A stretch of 64,000 bases of DNA, from contig CANJKZ010000090.1 of assembly GCA_947471745.1 (NCBI GenBank), positions 916,941 through 980,940 of the forward strand, written 5' to 3'. Source of the DNA: Closterium sp. Naga37s-1 (taxonomy: Eukaryota > Streptophyta > Zygnematophyceae > Desmidiales > Closteriaceae). Both the position numbers and the translations under genes were made by a program. Numbering within the stretch: position 1 is the first letter of the stretch; every line of letters begins with the position of its first letter. Positions 44,868-57,505 of this stretch are shown here, in pieces. Below the pieces are notes generated by a model that was given only the letters and a program-made list of their open reading frames with translations, was not told the origin of the DNA and did no database searches.

Positions 44868-45003
44868 TGTTAGAAGTCTAGGCAAGGATGAGTCGATTAG
44901 GTCAAGGTTGGGGTACAAGAAGAATGTAGAGAGAAATACTGTACCCCCTAGTGCTAACCCCCATACAGCCTAGATAGGCATAACATGCATATGTGATTTG
45001 ACA
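44868..45003 (-). repeat. 3' LTR of copia element
   Basis: 136 bp, one mismatch to 49258-49393. Confidence 0.94.
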
Positions 45004-45242
45004 CACCCCCATAGGCGAAATGGGGGATAGACAGAGCAAGCAAAGGTCACAAGACCAGTCAAGAGAAGAAACAAAACACAGCTCAGGGTGGATCACAAAG
45101 TCACCACACATTCTGAGCACAAGCAAGAGGCCACAAGGCCAGTTCACATGCAGAGATGGACATGCAGCAAAAGCACAGTGATCACTACCTAGCAAGAGCA
45201 AGCATGCAGGTATACATGTATAGATCATAGTACAAGCAGAGT

Positions 45243-48200
45243 CTACAGCAAGTGAGGAAACGTGGGCACAAGGCCTAACAAAGTGCAGAAACGCTGATGA
45301 TCACCAGACGGAAGTGCCTTGGTGAATATATCAGCAGTGTTGGCCCGAGTGGCCATGTAACGCAGACGAAGCTGACTACGCTGCTGCAACTCTCAAGCTA
45401 GGAAGTAACGCAGAGCGATGTGCTTCGTTCTGTGCTCCAGTCTGTGCTCCTCACACAAGGCAATGGTAGCCTTGTTGTCGACGTACAGCACTGGAGGAGA
45501 ACGAGGCCGCTCTCCCAAGTCGGTCAGCAGGTAGGTGAGCCAGCGTAGCTCCTGTGCAGCCATGGCTGTGGCGTAGATCGCAGCCTCACAACTGGAGCTG
45601 AGAACTGAAGACGAGCGTGTAGAACGCCAAGAAACCGAACCAGAGCCAAGGCTGAAGGTGTAACCCTGTGACGACCGCTGCGTAGCCTGGTCGTCAACCC
45701 AAGAAGCGTCTGAGTGTTCAGTGAGGACAACTGCGCTCCGCCCTCCAAGCACGAGCCCCATGCCCGATGTACTGCACAAGTAGCGCAGTACCCTCTTTGC
45801 AGCATCCATGTGCACCTTTCGGTGCCGACCAGGAGCCACGTAGCGAGCCAGAAGGCCAAGAGGGTACGCAAGGTCAGGTCGAGTGCAGGTCATCAGGTAC
45901 ATGAGGCAGCCCACTAGCTCTGGATACGGGCCACTCGGCTCTACGGACTCGTCCGAAGGTGGAGCTGAGAGCGAGTGGCCTGTAGCCAGAGGAGTGTGCT
46001 GTGGCGAGGACCAGGTGAAGCCGAAGCGCTGAAGGACCTTCTGCACCATGTGTGACTGAGTCAGTGTGATGGTGCGACGTGCTCTGTCCCGGGTGATCTG
46101 CAAGCCAAGGTAGCTGCGCAGTTCACCCAGGTCTGTGCACGTGTGTCTCTTCTGCAGCTCCGACTTCACCAGGGCAAGAGCCTCAGTGTCAGCAGTGGCA
46201 AAGACCAAGTCGTCGACGTACACGAGGTTGTAGAACGGCGGTAGCGACGTGTCGGTGCGCAGAAACAGCGATGGGTCAGCAGTCAACGGAGCAAACCCAA
46301 GAGCCGCAAGTGTAGTCCTCAGTGTGTCGTGCCACTCACGTGGTGCCTGGCGGAGACCGTAGACTGGCCGCTGGAGGCTCCAGTGGGTACCAGGAGGGAA
46401 CGACCCAGTGAAGCCAGGAGGGCGGCGCAGCCAGATCTCCTCGTGCAGGCTGCCCTGTAAGAAAGCTGTGCTGAAGTCAAGAGAGTGAAGCTCGTAGTCA
46501 CGCTGAGCGGCAACGTGCAGCAGCACCCGAAGAGTGGTCATCTTCGGGGTGGGGGAGAAGGTCTGAAAGAAGTCTACTCCCTCTCGCTGACTGAAACCTC
46601 GAGCAACGTAACGAGCCTTGAAGACAGGCGGAGAACCTGGCGGCCGCTTCACCCTGAAAATCCACATGCCACTGACGATGTTCGCCCCAGGAGGGGGAAC
46701 CTCGTCAACGTAAGTGCCTGTGGACTTCCAGGATGCCATCTCTGCGTCCATGGCTGTCTGCCACTGAGAGGAGTACTCACCCGCGATCGCCTCAGCGTAA
46801 GAGCGCGGGGTCGGGATGTCTGGAGCATCCGGGTCTCCCTCAGGGGCAAGCAGCATAGACACGAGATGAGGCGCAGCGGCTGCAAGACACTCAAGGTCCT
46901 CCTGCCTGTCCTCAAGGACGTCCGTGCCAAGAGCACACTCACCCCCGACGGACGGAGGACAGACAGACTCAGACTCAGCAACAAGACTAGCGGCGTAGTC
47001 TAGACGACAGGCAGCATCAAAGTCAACAAGCTCAGCGACAAAGGCAGACGCAACAGTAGACTCAAACGACGGGTCAGTGACAACTGTGGCTAGCAGACGC
47101 GTGACAGTAGGGTGAGCAGCACGGGTGTGGTCAGACTCAGGCTCAGGAACGGTAGGCAGAGAAGACGCAGGAGGGGACGGCAGGGGAACACGCTGCGGAG
47201 GAGAGGAAGGACGACGAATGACGAGGTGGGTGCCGGGGACAGCCGGCTGACGCGAACGAGGAACATGACGACCGGAACTACTAGAACGGACAGGCGAGAC
47301 AGGACGCGACGCAGGCTCACGACGCTCAGTAAAACCCCCTGTCTGCTCAGTGTAAGGAGAAGGAGCAGGCAGCGGTGATCCAGGCTGTAACGGAAGACCA
47401 GTAGACCAAGGGAGACTAAGAACCTGGCGAAGCACAGAGTCAGGCGGTGGCTGAGACGACGGAGATGGTGGAGCGAAGAACAGGCGCGGCTGTGCAGTGC
47501 CACCAGCACCAGCAGCTCCAGCACCCTCAGCAGCTCCAGCACCTCCAGCACCTCCAGCAGCTCCAGAACCCTCAGCGTCAGCTCCTCCAGGACCAGCTCC
47601 ACCAGCAGCAGCACCCCCAGAACCAGCACCTCCAGTCCCAGGGTCTCCAGCCTCAGTGTCTCCAGCAGCAGCACCCCCAGACCCAGGGTCTCCAGCAGCA
47701 GCACCCTCAACCTCAGCAGCACCTCCAGTCCCAGCAGCTCCAGTACCTCCAGTACGAGCACCTCCGGGACCAGCACCACTCCCAGCTCCAGTGACGACAG
47801 CAGAAACACCTCCAGCGGCAGAGCCCCGAGCTCCAGAAGCGCGACCCTGACGGCGACCGTACCAGTCGTGCAGCTGCTGTGAGATGAGAGGCACACGCGG
47901 ACGAAGGCGGCTACTCCAGGGAGATCGCGCAACAGAAGACTCAGAACCCTCAGCGCCAGCACCCACAGCAGCTCCAGAACCTCCAGCGCCAGCACCCTCA
48001 GCAGCTCCAGACTCCGCGCCAACCTTCCCCGTCCACAGCAGTGTGGGCGAGGTCTCCGGCAAGGAGACACGGGGCCAGAGGTTGAGCTGATGCGCGGCGT
48101 ACCGGACCGCAAACGGCCACAGAAAATGGGGGGCAGCCGCATGGATCATGGAGGTACGAGCGACCTCCATGACTAAGCCAATGCGGCGCTCAGCAACCCC

Positions 48201-49114
48201 ATTCTGCTGCGGAGAGGCCGGAAGCGTGAACGACTGGGTGATGCCGTGCTCCTCACAGAAGGCTGCCAAGAGGTCGGAGGAAAACTCACCACCTCTGTCA
48301 GAGTGCAGACGCAGGACGGGAAACTCCGTCCCGAACCGCTCGCGGAGCTGGAGACGAGTAGCGCGGATCCAAGGGATCAAAACATCAAGGACCTCACCCT
48401 TGGTGCGCAAGGGGAAGACCGTGGTGTAACGCGTGTAGTCGTCGACGACCAGCAGGAAGTACCGCTCGTGGCCCTGTCCACGGACGCGGGCTGGGCCCCA
48501 CACGTCCAGGTGGAGAGTCTGCAGGGGAGCCTCTGTGGGAGGGAACGAGGAGGAGTGAGGAGCGGCGCGCTGCCGCCCCTCGACACAGGGAAGACAGGGA
48601 GGAGCAGGCGAGGGTGGGAGGGGAGGGAGAACCCTGGGAAGACCAGAGACAAGGACACGGCGGTGCATGCTGCGAAGGCGCTGCACCGAGGGGTGACCAA
48701 GGTGGTGGTGCCAAAGGAGGGTCTGGTGCGACAAGGCGCGACATGAGCAGGGAGCAGACAACTGACCTGACGCAGACGCAGACGCAGCTACCTGAGGGGA
48801 CCCAGTGGTCAGTGTGTACAGGCCCGACCCCGGCTGCCGGGTGAAGGTAGCCAGGTGACGACCCGTCTGAGCACACGTGCAGTGTGTCACACGCTCGTAG
48901 GCAGGGGTGAATTGATGAACACCCGCGTCCTGGAGCGCAGAACCCGCCACCAAGTTCGTAGAGAACGAGGGGAGGTAAAGACCCGACAGTGTGCCGGACG
49001 GGACAGCAGGACAAGGGAGGACAGTGGAGGAGGTCGCACGGACCGGACCCCCAGAGGGGTCTGCCAGAGAGACTGGAACCGGCCGACTGAGCGGCGTGAA
49101 GGTGGTGCTGTCGC
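45243..49114 (-). pseudogene. pol: copia pol: protease end, integrase, RT, RNase H, one nonsense codon
   Basis: The minus-strand frame is open from the poly-A/T tract at 49115. It starts inside the protease domain (STTFTPLSRPVPVSLADP), with the DSGA active site absent. Integrase: HHHLGHPSVQRL and CLPCVEGRQ zinc module, then LDVWGPAR, LHSDRGGEF and ASPQQNGVAERR (DDE). A long Gly/Ala-rich spacer precedes RT with FLQGSLHEEIWLRRPPGF and the active site VYVDDLVFATAD. RNase H words are EHSDASWVDD and LYVDNKATIAL. One TGA near 45393 interrupts the frame before the final ~50 codons (RANTADIFTKALPSGDHQRF), which end at TAG 45243. The rest is unbroken, which fits a young insertion. Confidence 0.9.
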
Positions 49115-49244
49115 GAAAAAAAAAAAAAAAAAAAAAAAAATTACGGGCGCGCGCAGCCGAGGCGCGCGCGGGCAGCAGGCAAGGCAGGTAAGGCTGTAGG
49201 GGCAGAAAATGGTGGGCCCGAATCTCAGGTCCTAAGGACCTATT

Positions 49245-49257
49245 GCTCTAGTTACCA
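49245..49257 (-). other. Candidate primer binding site of copia element
   Basis: On the minus strand TGGTAACTAGAGC directly follows the 5' LTR. It resembles the initiator-Met primer site TGGTATCAGAGC with small changes. Confidence 0.55.
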
Positions 49258-49393
49258 TGTTAGAAGTCTAGGCAAGGATGAGTCGATTAGGTCAAGGTTG
49301 GGGTACAAGAAGAATGTCGAGAGAAATACTGTACCCCCTAGTGCTAACCCCCATACAGCCTAGATAGGCATAACATGCATATGTGATTTGACA
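49258..49393 (-). repeat. 5' LTR of copia element
   Basis: 136 bp, followed by the TTTGC target duplication. Confidence 0.94.
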
Positions 49394-49477
49394 TTTGCCT
49401 CCTGCAGCCAGGAGTTCTTACCACTTCCTGCTTCAAGGCGGCCACTCCAGTGGTGAGGTGTGCCGTTGTGCCCCTTA

Positions 49478-49806
49478 AAGCTCAAGGCCCAAATCGCGCA
49501 AGATTATTAATCTTGCGCAAGTTTGGATGCTGGGGGGTGGGGGTTGTTGACTTGTCTGATTTCGCCGCAACACGTGTCTTTTCGCTGAGTTGGCAAGCTT
49601 CAGGGGGGAGCGTGCGTTTGGGGACCTCGAGTCCCAAATTGTAGAGTAGAGAAACTTGATGTTTTGGCAGTGAGTGTTGCTTCGACCAATCAGATTGCGT
49701 CGTAACCACCGTAACCAGTTTTTCGCCAATTTACAACACAAAAAGCGAAAAGTGTGCAAGATTACAAATCTTGCCCTACGCGGCCCGCGATTTGGGCCTT
49801 GGGCTT
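49478..49806. mobile_element. 329-bp MITE with TA target duplication
   Basis: Terminal inverted repeats of ~21 bp start AAGCTCAAGGCCCAAATCGC on the left and, on the complement of the right end, AAGCCCAAGGCCCAAATCGC (one mismatch). They are flanked by TA at 49476-49477 and 49807-49808. Inner sequence repeats CAAGATTA..AATCTTG near both ends. No coding capacity. It is Tc1/mariner (Stowaway)-like by target site only. Confidence 0.85.
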
Positions 49807-49856
49807 TATTTGGCTAGTTTCTTCTTTGATATATGCCCAAAGGCCTGCATTGAGAC

Positions 49857-50200
49857 ATGCCAGTTTCGGTTCAAATGCCGGCATGTTTGACCTTCCTCTT
49901 GCCCAGTTGTTGCTTCAACTGCTTTTGTGACCCCTGCTTTGCCAACCGCAAATCCATGCAATCACCAAAGCCCATGACCGGTATACACGTGACTGCTGAT
50001 TCGAAAGGCAACCCGAATGGCGAAGCTGTGGTCAGATATCGGTTTTGGTGGCTGATTCTAGGCGTCGGAGGAGTGCTTGAGAGATAAGTGCACGATCTAT
50101 TCTGGAAGTAGGTCGTCATGCTGCTAAGTATGAAGCACCACACCTCCCGCCGCTTAGAGATCTAGAAAGCACCACACTGCTGCACTGATCTATCATTCTT
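49857..50200. other. Unassigned region with a short open frame
   Basis: A 76-codon plus-strand frame (49857-50087) is Cys-rich at first (CCFNCFCDPCF). I see no homologue by eye and no splice context; it is probably chance. Confidence 0.2.
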
Positions 50201-50699
50201 TGTTGTTCTACCTATTTCTATTGACTTGTCTAGGATGGGGTCTTCAACTGTGTTTACATCCCCTCTCAGGAGCAATTGAGAGCTGCTTGGCGGCTGATCG
50301 AGTGCTAGTCCCAACATAACAGTCACTTCTATAGACCACATTTACAGGGAAGTATGTTGCAAGCAGCGTAAGATGCAAGACAAGACCTCGCACCTCAACC
50401 ATTACAAGTCTACCAGTACAAGTGAAGTAAGGTACCGTGTACCTGGATGTGGGGATTCCGGCAAACGACAATAAAATCGCCGGCTCTCGCTGGATAGGTG
50501 AAGCTGCGATTACGGATGAATGTATCAGTGAAATCAAAAGTAACGGAATGCTGCTATTTTAGTTGTTGAGAGGATCATGATGTCTTTGAATGTCGGCCCT
50601 TAGGCATCCGCACATTGTAGAGAGCAATCGAACCCAACATCAAGCACCATCCTACTCTTGTTAATGACCTCTTGCCCAGCTGATGCATGGCTACATTGT

Positions 50700-51527
50700 A
50701 TTACTTCCGGACGGTGCTGAGGTTCGCCTTGTCAAGTGAGGATCGGATGGCGGAGTCCAGCTTCTTCAAAATGAAGCTTCCGGATGGCGGTCAAAATGAG
50801 TACAATCGTCGGGTCCCTGAGGATGGGGAACACCAGTTGTGAGGTGCAGATCGAGGCCGATGCAAGAAACAACCAACATGTCAGTGGTTGCAAGGTAAGG
50901 ATAAGAGTTGGGTTCCGTGAAGTCCAATAAAAAGTTTCTACTGTAGATTGGCTTCTCAATGTGCTGCCAGTAGAGTTTGGTCGTTGTGCCGTTAGATCTC
51001 TGATATTCCACTCCATGCCTCTTGATGTTGTCCGCATCACATTCCTTCAGAAAGGAGATTTGAAGACAGCAGAAACGGATCTTTGCAATGAAGGATGGCT
51101 GCATAACTTGGAAGGTGGCAGTGTCAGAGGAAGAGATTTATATAGTATCCGTCAACGTCTGGATCGTTGAAATTACAAAAGCCTTATTTGTAAAATGCAA
51201 AACGAAAGGTATTATCAAAATATTGGTAACACGAAGACGCAATGCAACTTCCTTTGGAAAGTCAATGTCGAGATCATTGTCGAATTCCTCCCTAAGAAAC
51301 CCGTCGTCAAATGCATCAGAGATGGCGATCTTCTTGAGTTTACACTTCAAAGAGAGACCAGAGCTGCTGGCTCCATGATTCTCGTCGGCTCCTTCATTCA
51401 CAGGTGTTGAATCTGCTGACTGTTTCCCTTCCTCTTGCTTCTTGACTGTGTCCACATGCCACACAGGAGAAGAGCCATCATCAGGGGTGACAACTTCGAC
51501 CGACGCGCTTCTTCCTCTTGGAGACAT
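50700..51527 (-). CDS. Possible hypothetical gene
   Basis: A minus-strand frame from ATG at 51527 encodes an acidic, Ser-rich start (MSPRGRSASVEVVTPDDGSS) and DDGFLREEFDNDLDIDFPKE, ending at 51138. A second frame at 51104-50766 has ordinary protein-like composition (YWQHIEKPIYSRNFLLDFTE). They could be exons of one gene, but I cannot fix the splice sites and do not recognise the family. The codon composition is less repetitive than the surroundings. Confidence 0.3.
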
Positions 51528-51529
51528 CG

Positions 51530-52588
51530 TGCAATGATGCTTGAGAAAAGCAGCACTCTGAGAGAGAAAGTGTTGAAATCATGAACTACTTGTGGTTTGA
51601 GCACATGATCCCTACGAACACTGTTGCAGTTGATGGTATTGTTCACAGCGTTTGTGATCTATTCCCGATGTGGGTGTTTTGTAATCAGGCTGATGCATAG
51701 AGTTAATGGTGCTCCAGTGTAGTCGTGGTCTTAGTGTGAAGGACTTATGGCCTAAACCCATGAACAGATCCTACGGAGGAATAGGCGCTATGTCCGTGAA
51801 ATGGACACAAGAAGTGTATCTATAGCTTCATATCTAATTTGCAGAATCAATCTAGTGTTCGTTGCAGAAGTGCGGAAGAATTCGTAGCGGCCTTGACATG
51901 GTTGTAAAACGAGCAACTGAGCGGACTACCTCTCCCCCCCCCTCCTCTCCCTCCCTCTCCCTCCTGAAATGCTTTTTTTGGGTCGAATATTCTTCAACGT
52001 TTTGCTGACATGTTGACAGCCGCACGCACTGAACTGGCATCACACGTTCAGAGTTCGCTGCATCACTTAGAAGTGGATTGTGGGAACGACGGGGTGCGTT
52101 ACAAACAACACTTTACCGTAACTTGGTAGGGTGCAAGGCACCTTCCTACTTTTGAGGGATGCCAGCCCGGCTCCACTATCCAGCCAAATACGGCGCAGGT
52201 AGGTGCACCTCTAAGGGTGAAACGGCATCAACACCATTCTAGATATTAGCAACAGCTACCTTACCATCTGTGAAACCTGGTGGATACAAAAAAACACAAC
52301 TTATCAGCATGATAATGTAGATCACCCCCATTAATACAATTTGCAAATAAACACCGTCAGCCAAACAATAGCTAGCTAGCCACCGTCCATCAGCATAACA
52401 ACCATCAGCTCAGCATAATCGATAACCAGATTCCACCACCAGCATACAGCTAAGAGTTTGGGAGCATCATTCTCAGCCAACACCACACATCAAAGAGCAT
52501 AAACTTGAGTGCATGGTGCCTGTTGTTGGGGCGCCAGATAAATTAACTAGGCTGCAGCGGTGGCAGTTGCTGGGGCCTCGATAATAAA
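51530..52588. other. Intergenic region and 3' flank of gene E
   Basis: No gene is recognised. The right end (about 52280-52560) should be the 3' UTR of gene E, with GATAATGTAG/ATCAGCATAA-type words like the 3' flanks of A and B read on the other strand. Confidence 0.4.
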
Positions 52589-55500
52589 CTACACGGCAGC
52601 GGAGGCAAAGAGCTTGGCCACCTCGCTCCACATGGCCCAGGGCTTGCCAATGAGATCAACGGTGTAGTTGATGTGATGCTGGCTGGGCAGAAACTCAAAC
52701 TCGCACGGAATCTCCGAATCCACGTACCCATTAGCAAACGCCATGCCAACCGTCCCCTTCACCTTGAGAGGCAGCAACGCGTTCTGAGGCATCAAGGCAG
52801 CTAGCTTGCTGAGGCCTGGTGACATTGAATGGACGTCAGGTAGGGTAAACCCGAGGCACGAGGAGCCCACATCAGGGGGCTGGTTCGGCAAACCACCCAC
52901 GGTTACCATGGGTACTTTGTGGCGTTTCCCCAGGACGTGTGTGAGGATGCCGCAGGCAGAGAAGCAGTTTCCATCCGACAGGACCAGGAAAGGGCGGTCG
53001 CCAAACACCGGCTGCTCTAGCTTCACAGTGGACTTGCTATTTGTCTTGAGCGGCGCCGAGTAGTTCCCTGCAGGGCCGCCTTCTGTGAAGCGGAGCTCGC
53101 GGAAAGGAGCGTAGTCAAAGGCGCTTGTGAGTGTCGTTCCGTTGAGGTCGGAGTATCCTCTGTAGTAGTAGTGCGTATTGGGATCGATGGAGAGAGCGCT
53201 GATGGCATTCTCGGTGTACGGGGTGCCGATGATGAAATCCACGGGCAGGGAGAATTCCGAGTCCGGGACCTTGGCTGCCCCCATGAGCAGGCGGATGGCT
53301 GTGTATGCTGCTGCGGTGTGGCCGCCACCGTTGCCCCGCACGTCTATGATGATCTGCGAGGCGTTGGATCTGAAGAGGGAGGCATGGTGGGTTGCGTGGG
53401 GGAAGGCGTCGGGGGATTGTGAAGGGACGTGTGCGGGAACACATGGACAGAGGCACGGGGGAACGGGCAAGTAGGGAAAGGAGGGTGGGAAAGTGATGAG
53501 GTGAGAATGTCAGGAGAATGATGAGTAGATTGCAGGGTACTAGCATGAGACAAGGAGCAGGGTAGGGTAGGGAGGAGGGCTGGATGGGGTAGAAGGAAGG
53601 GAAGCTGGAAGGGGTAGATGGAAGTGGGGCTGGTGGGGGAAGTACAAGGAAGGGGGGCTGGAAGGGGTAGAAGGAAGGGGGGCTGCAAGAGGAGTACTGA
53701 CGCTGCAGCGGTGAGAAGAGCTTTGGCGACCTCCTTCAACATGTAGCTCTCCGCGTTGACATTTTTCTCCGCCAGCGCCTCTGACACTGCATCACTGGGA
53801 GTGAATGTGTGAATCCAGATCACAGCCGTGCTTCCGCCCACCAGGTATACCTGCACGCTCACATGCACACATGTGCGCATGTGCACGCACACACACACAC
53901 CGACTCACAAGCAAGTTGGGCGCACGTTTTAGGTTTGCGTAAGTGCGGAGAGCGCCTCGAGTCAGATCAGATCAGAGCATGTCACATGGCAGTCAGTTGC
54001 TGTTACACGCAAGCCCCAAGCCCCTAGACGACACACACCAACCGGTACAAACGGCAAGCCCCAGGCGTCTTAAGATTAACAACATTGATAAGAACCCAAG
54101 CACCCATCACGCAGGAACCCCACAGCCTCCAACATTCACCCCAACAACTGAAGCCATCCCGCTCACCAGAAAACTATCACCCTTTGGTGAGATCCGCGTT
54201 ACAGTCTGCCCCGCTACTGCACCAGAAGAGCCATCTGCCGCTGCAGAAAGCGACGCAATCTCGACATTCAGGTCGTCGCTGTCATCGCTGATATCGCCGT
54301 AGTACACTGGATCAGGGTGGCGTTTGAGAAACCTGTCCATCACCGGAATGTCCGCATTATGGCCGATGGAAGTGAGCGTGGCTGCCTGCGGGCTACTGGT
54401 GTCGCCAGCGGCAGCGCCTGATGCGTTGGGTACGGCACAGCGACTCGCCCAGTACCCCGTCGCATTCACAAAGTCAGCACGCTCAGTTGTCCCGATCCAT
54501 GGCACCTGTACGTCCTCCGTTGAGCCTCCATCCCTGAGAGTTGCAGCGGGTGCGACACAAACAGGGTGGGTGGACGGATGAAGCGTGAAAGGGGACGAGT
54601 GGACTGAACGCAGCACGCGAACTGCAGGGAAGAAACGGGGGAGTAAACGACACACACTGCAAAAGGAAGAGCCAATGAGCATCAGGCACTGTAGCTCACG
54701 CTGTTGCGAAGGACACCAATAAGGTGTCGTTTTCGGGAGCAATGAATCGTCGCGCGAAGTCGCCTGCCACCTGGACAATGTTCGTCCCGTCCAGCATTGT
54801 TTCCGCCTCATTCCTCGCAAAAGATTTCGTGAATCGCGCGGCCCGGTTGCGAAACATGCCCAGTTCCTTGTCTGCCCAGTTCAGGATGAAATCTTCCGCC
54901 TTCTCCCCGTTAATAGCCACCACCTGGGACGTCACATGAAGCATTGAAAACAAATTTGTAGGTTGGGCGTGTAAAGCTCACTAGAAGGACGCACTCAAAC
55001 TGACCAGCTGCTTGAATGGCATAGACATTGACTTCCAGTTAATTCCGTAACATACCTGTCGGCCCTCGTAAATATCGAAGTCAAAATCGTGCAGAACCTT
55101 CGCGACATGTCGCATACCCTTGGGAGTGACATCTGGTGACCAGAGGGAACAAATCAGACAGAAATTACAGCGCTTTTAGATGCAAGTGAAGTATTTCACA
55201 GGGGAATATCATTGAACAGGTGCTACAACAGAGAAGAGCGTTACTAACACTCGCATAACGCATGACAGAAAGAGTGTCGAATACTCACATCGGCGTGGTG
55301 CAACGCGAATGATTTGCTTCCCGTCTTCCACAACAGCCATGAGCGGCAACGGCAAGTCGTAAGTCCCAAGGAAACAATTCGGGACGAACATGCTGTGCCC
55401 ATCGTTGAGCGCCATGGTCGCTGTGTACGCCGCCATGTGCGCATCAACTAGCCGCGTGTACTTCCCCTTCTCGCCGTTGGCAACGATCTTTCTCAGGTCC

Positions 55501-56329
55501 GCGACAACATCGATGCTGCTCGGCAGGTTGGTCTGGTCCGGCGAGTCAACAGCGATGTGCTTATACACGTAGTGATTGTCAAACGCGTTCGCGATCGACA
55601 GCAGGTCCTCCACGTCGCACTTCTGCCTGGCAGATACAAACAGGGAAAATCGAGGCCATCATAAGTTCTCAAAATCATCCGGTCAGGAAAGCTCGAATTT
55701 GAGAAGCACCTTCAAAAGAAAGCGGAGCATGATGCTTCTAACGTGGATGGAAGAGAACTCTAGAAAACGCAGCCGCGGCGGTAGTGCGAGCGAAAGCTCT
55801 ACTGGTGGTAGTAGTACCTGAACAGAAATGTCGAGTAGCAAGCTTCGAAGAGAGAGGGGGCTGCGAACCATTTCCCTCCAGTCTTGTTCCCAAGTTTCTC
55901 CACACTCCGCGTTAGCTCCGCCGCCAGCGCAGCACACGGATCGGGCGCGGACCCAGACACGATCGAAGGGTCCACAGGCGCGTCGTCGCACGTTTCCGCA
56001 GGAGCTGGCGCGGGCGCCGCCGCAGGAGCCGCCGCCGGGGCTGGCGTCGGGGCTGGCGTCGCCGCGGCTGGCGTCGGGGCTGCGGCTGAAACTGGCGGGG
56101 GCGAGAGCGGCGGATCTGTCTCCGTGCCAGCAGCGACGGTACCGGCGGCAGGCCCCGTCGCTCCGGCGGACTCCGCGGCGGTGAGCACGGCCTCCGCTGC
56201 GCGTTGCTCCGGGACGAAGGGGACGAGGCCGCCGTTCCAGATCCAGAGGCGGGCGGACGCGGCGGAAGGCGCTTGAAGCAGCAATGCTGCGAGGACGAGC
56301 ACGGGGAGAAGGTCCGCGGCGCCGGCCAT
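52589..56329 (-). CDS. Secreted S41-type serine peptidase E, 7 exons, ~815 aa
   Basis: Exons in coding order: 56329-55818, 55626-55289, 55132-55056, 54923-54700, 54533-54167, 53850-53702 and 53369-52589. All are GT-AG, phases 2,1,0,2,0,2, sum 2448 bases with no stop. The signal peptide (LLPVLVLAALLLQAPSAASA) is followed by a long Ala/Pro linker. Exon 2 carries MALNDGHSMF, exon 5 ADIPVMDRFLKRHPDPVYY, exon 6 VYLVGGSTAVIWIHTF, and exon 7 DVRGNGGG plus SDGNCFSACGILTHVLGKR and GGLPNQP. It is the best-preserved member with gene B, and exon lengths 2, 3, 6 and 7 are identical to B (338, 77, 149 and 781 bp). No exon copies are seen in its introns. Probable extracellular peptidase with a Ser/His-type S41 site; substrate unknown. 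Confidence 0.88.
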
Positions 56330-57500
56330 TGCGTTGCGCTGCGGCAGATGATGCGGCTCGGGGGACTGGGTTGGCTTCAGGTGGTACTACCGGTGACTCC
56401 GAGTCGGAACCTACTAGCGATGGCAACGCAGGCTAGTGGTAATTGCTGGTCAGTCTGAGACTGCAGGAATGAAGTAAGCAGTTGAAAGCCGAGAGTGGGT
56501 AGATATACCCGCTTGGGAGAGCAAGGGGCGACTTTGGAACTTCGGCGCGACGCCACGTCCGCCATCCTGCATGTAATGCGACATCGGCGAAAGTCCGAGT
56601 CCGACTCGATAAATGGTGCGTGTCCTGCACGACGATGGCCCCGCATATGCAGTAGCAGGATACGACGTCCGAACCTGACCTGAACTCGGAGTTGAAGAAA
56701 GGACTCCATGTGAACCTGATGGCGACGGTTCATTCCACGCCAGACCCAATGCCCTGCTACAGGCCTGCGACTGACCGTGCCCTGCGACACCCATGCCCTA
56801 CAACCGGCGTACTACAGATTGAAAGGGCCCATCGACTTGTGGCGAAACGGCAGCAAAGACGTAGCGATGAGCCCACATCACTTCGTGTGTGATGAAGCCT
56901 ACATCACAGGGTGGCTAAACTGTTGTACTACAACACTACGAGTCGTGGACGTAGCGATTCTAGTGGGATAACACCTTCACCATGACCTAATCGGACCTAC
57001 GCGGACACACGATGTCAGAAAACGTGCGGACCTGAAGGGTGAGAAGGAAAGCTCGCGATAGAAGGGGAAGGTCGTGAGGGCCTATCAGGGTAGCACCATG
57101 AATTCCTCAGTCGCAGGGCGCATTCAGTAGCTCGTCAATCACTTTTTGTTTTTGGGGTCGCGGAAATCGCAAGCAGTAACATTCTCGCTGGCCAGTGCTT
57201 CGAAGTCACGAAAACATGTTGGCGCTGCCCAACTGGAGTTCTTGGTCGCCACATCACGGTCACGTATTATTCGCATCAACTTCGCCCTACTGTGAGTTGC
57301 TTGGATAACCCCAATTCGGCTCGCGAAAGTAGAGATTCGATTGAGGCGTCATGTGCGACATATGGGTACCTTGTTTTGCTGCGAGGAACATGAGATTCTC
57401 GAGGTTTGAAGGCCCAGTTCGGCAGCCAGGGGAAAGAAAAATGCTAGGATGATTATGAGAAGGTGAGGCCTGCGTCAACCCAGGGTCAACGAATTTTGAC
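56330..57500. other. Upstream region of gene E
   Basis: A TATATC on the minus strand near 56501-56508 is about 175 bp upstream of the gene E start and may be its TATA box. Short ORFs in this region have no recognisable domains. An inverted repeat CCAGGGTCAA / TTGACCCTGG lies at about 57480-57505. Confidence 0.35.
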
Positions 57501-57505
57501 CCTGG

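Larger units (their letters stand above)
44868..49393 (-). mobile_element. Ty1/copia element, gag-less, with 136-bp LTRs
   Basis: Identical-length LTRs (44868-45003 and 49258-49393), TGTTAG...TTGACA on the plus strand, differ at one base that I can see (near 44928). They are flanked by TTTGC on both sides (44863-44867 and 49394-49398). The element reads on the minus strand, with 49258-49393 as its 5' LTR. Gag and the protease active site are missing; a ~28-bp A run (plus strand, 49115-49142) stands where they should join pol. It is therefore non-autonomous but moved recently, presumably using proteins from a full-length relative. Confidence 0.94.

Noticed and set aside
45393-48953. Large single-frame host protein of 1186 aa
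   Set aside because: Integrase, copia RT and RNase H motifs within LTRs and a target duplication show that it is retrotransposon pol.
49857-50087. Small Cys-rich protein gene
   Set aside because: A 76-codon frame without splice context, repeats of the frame or recognisable motif; chance length in this composition.
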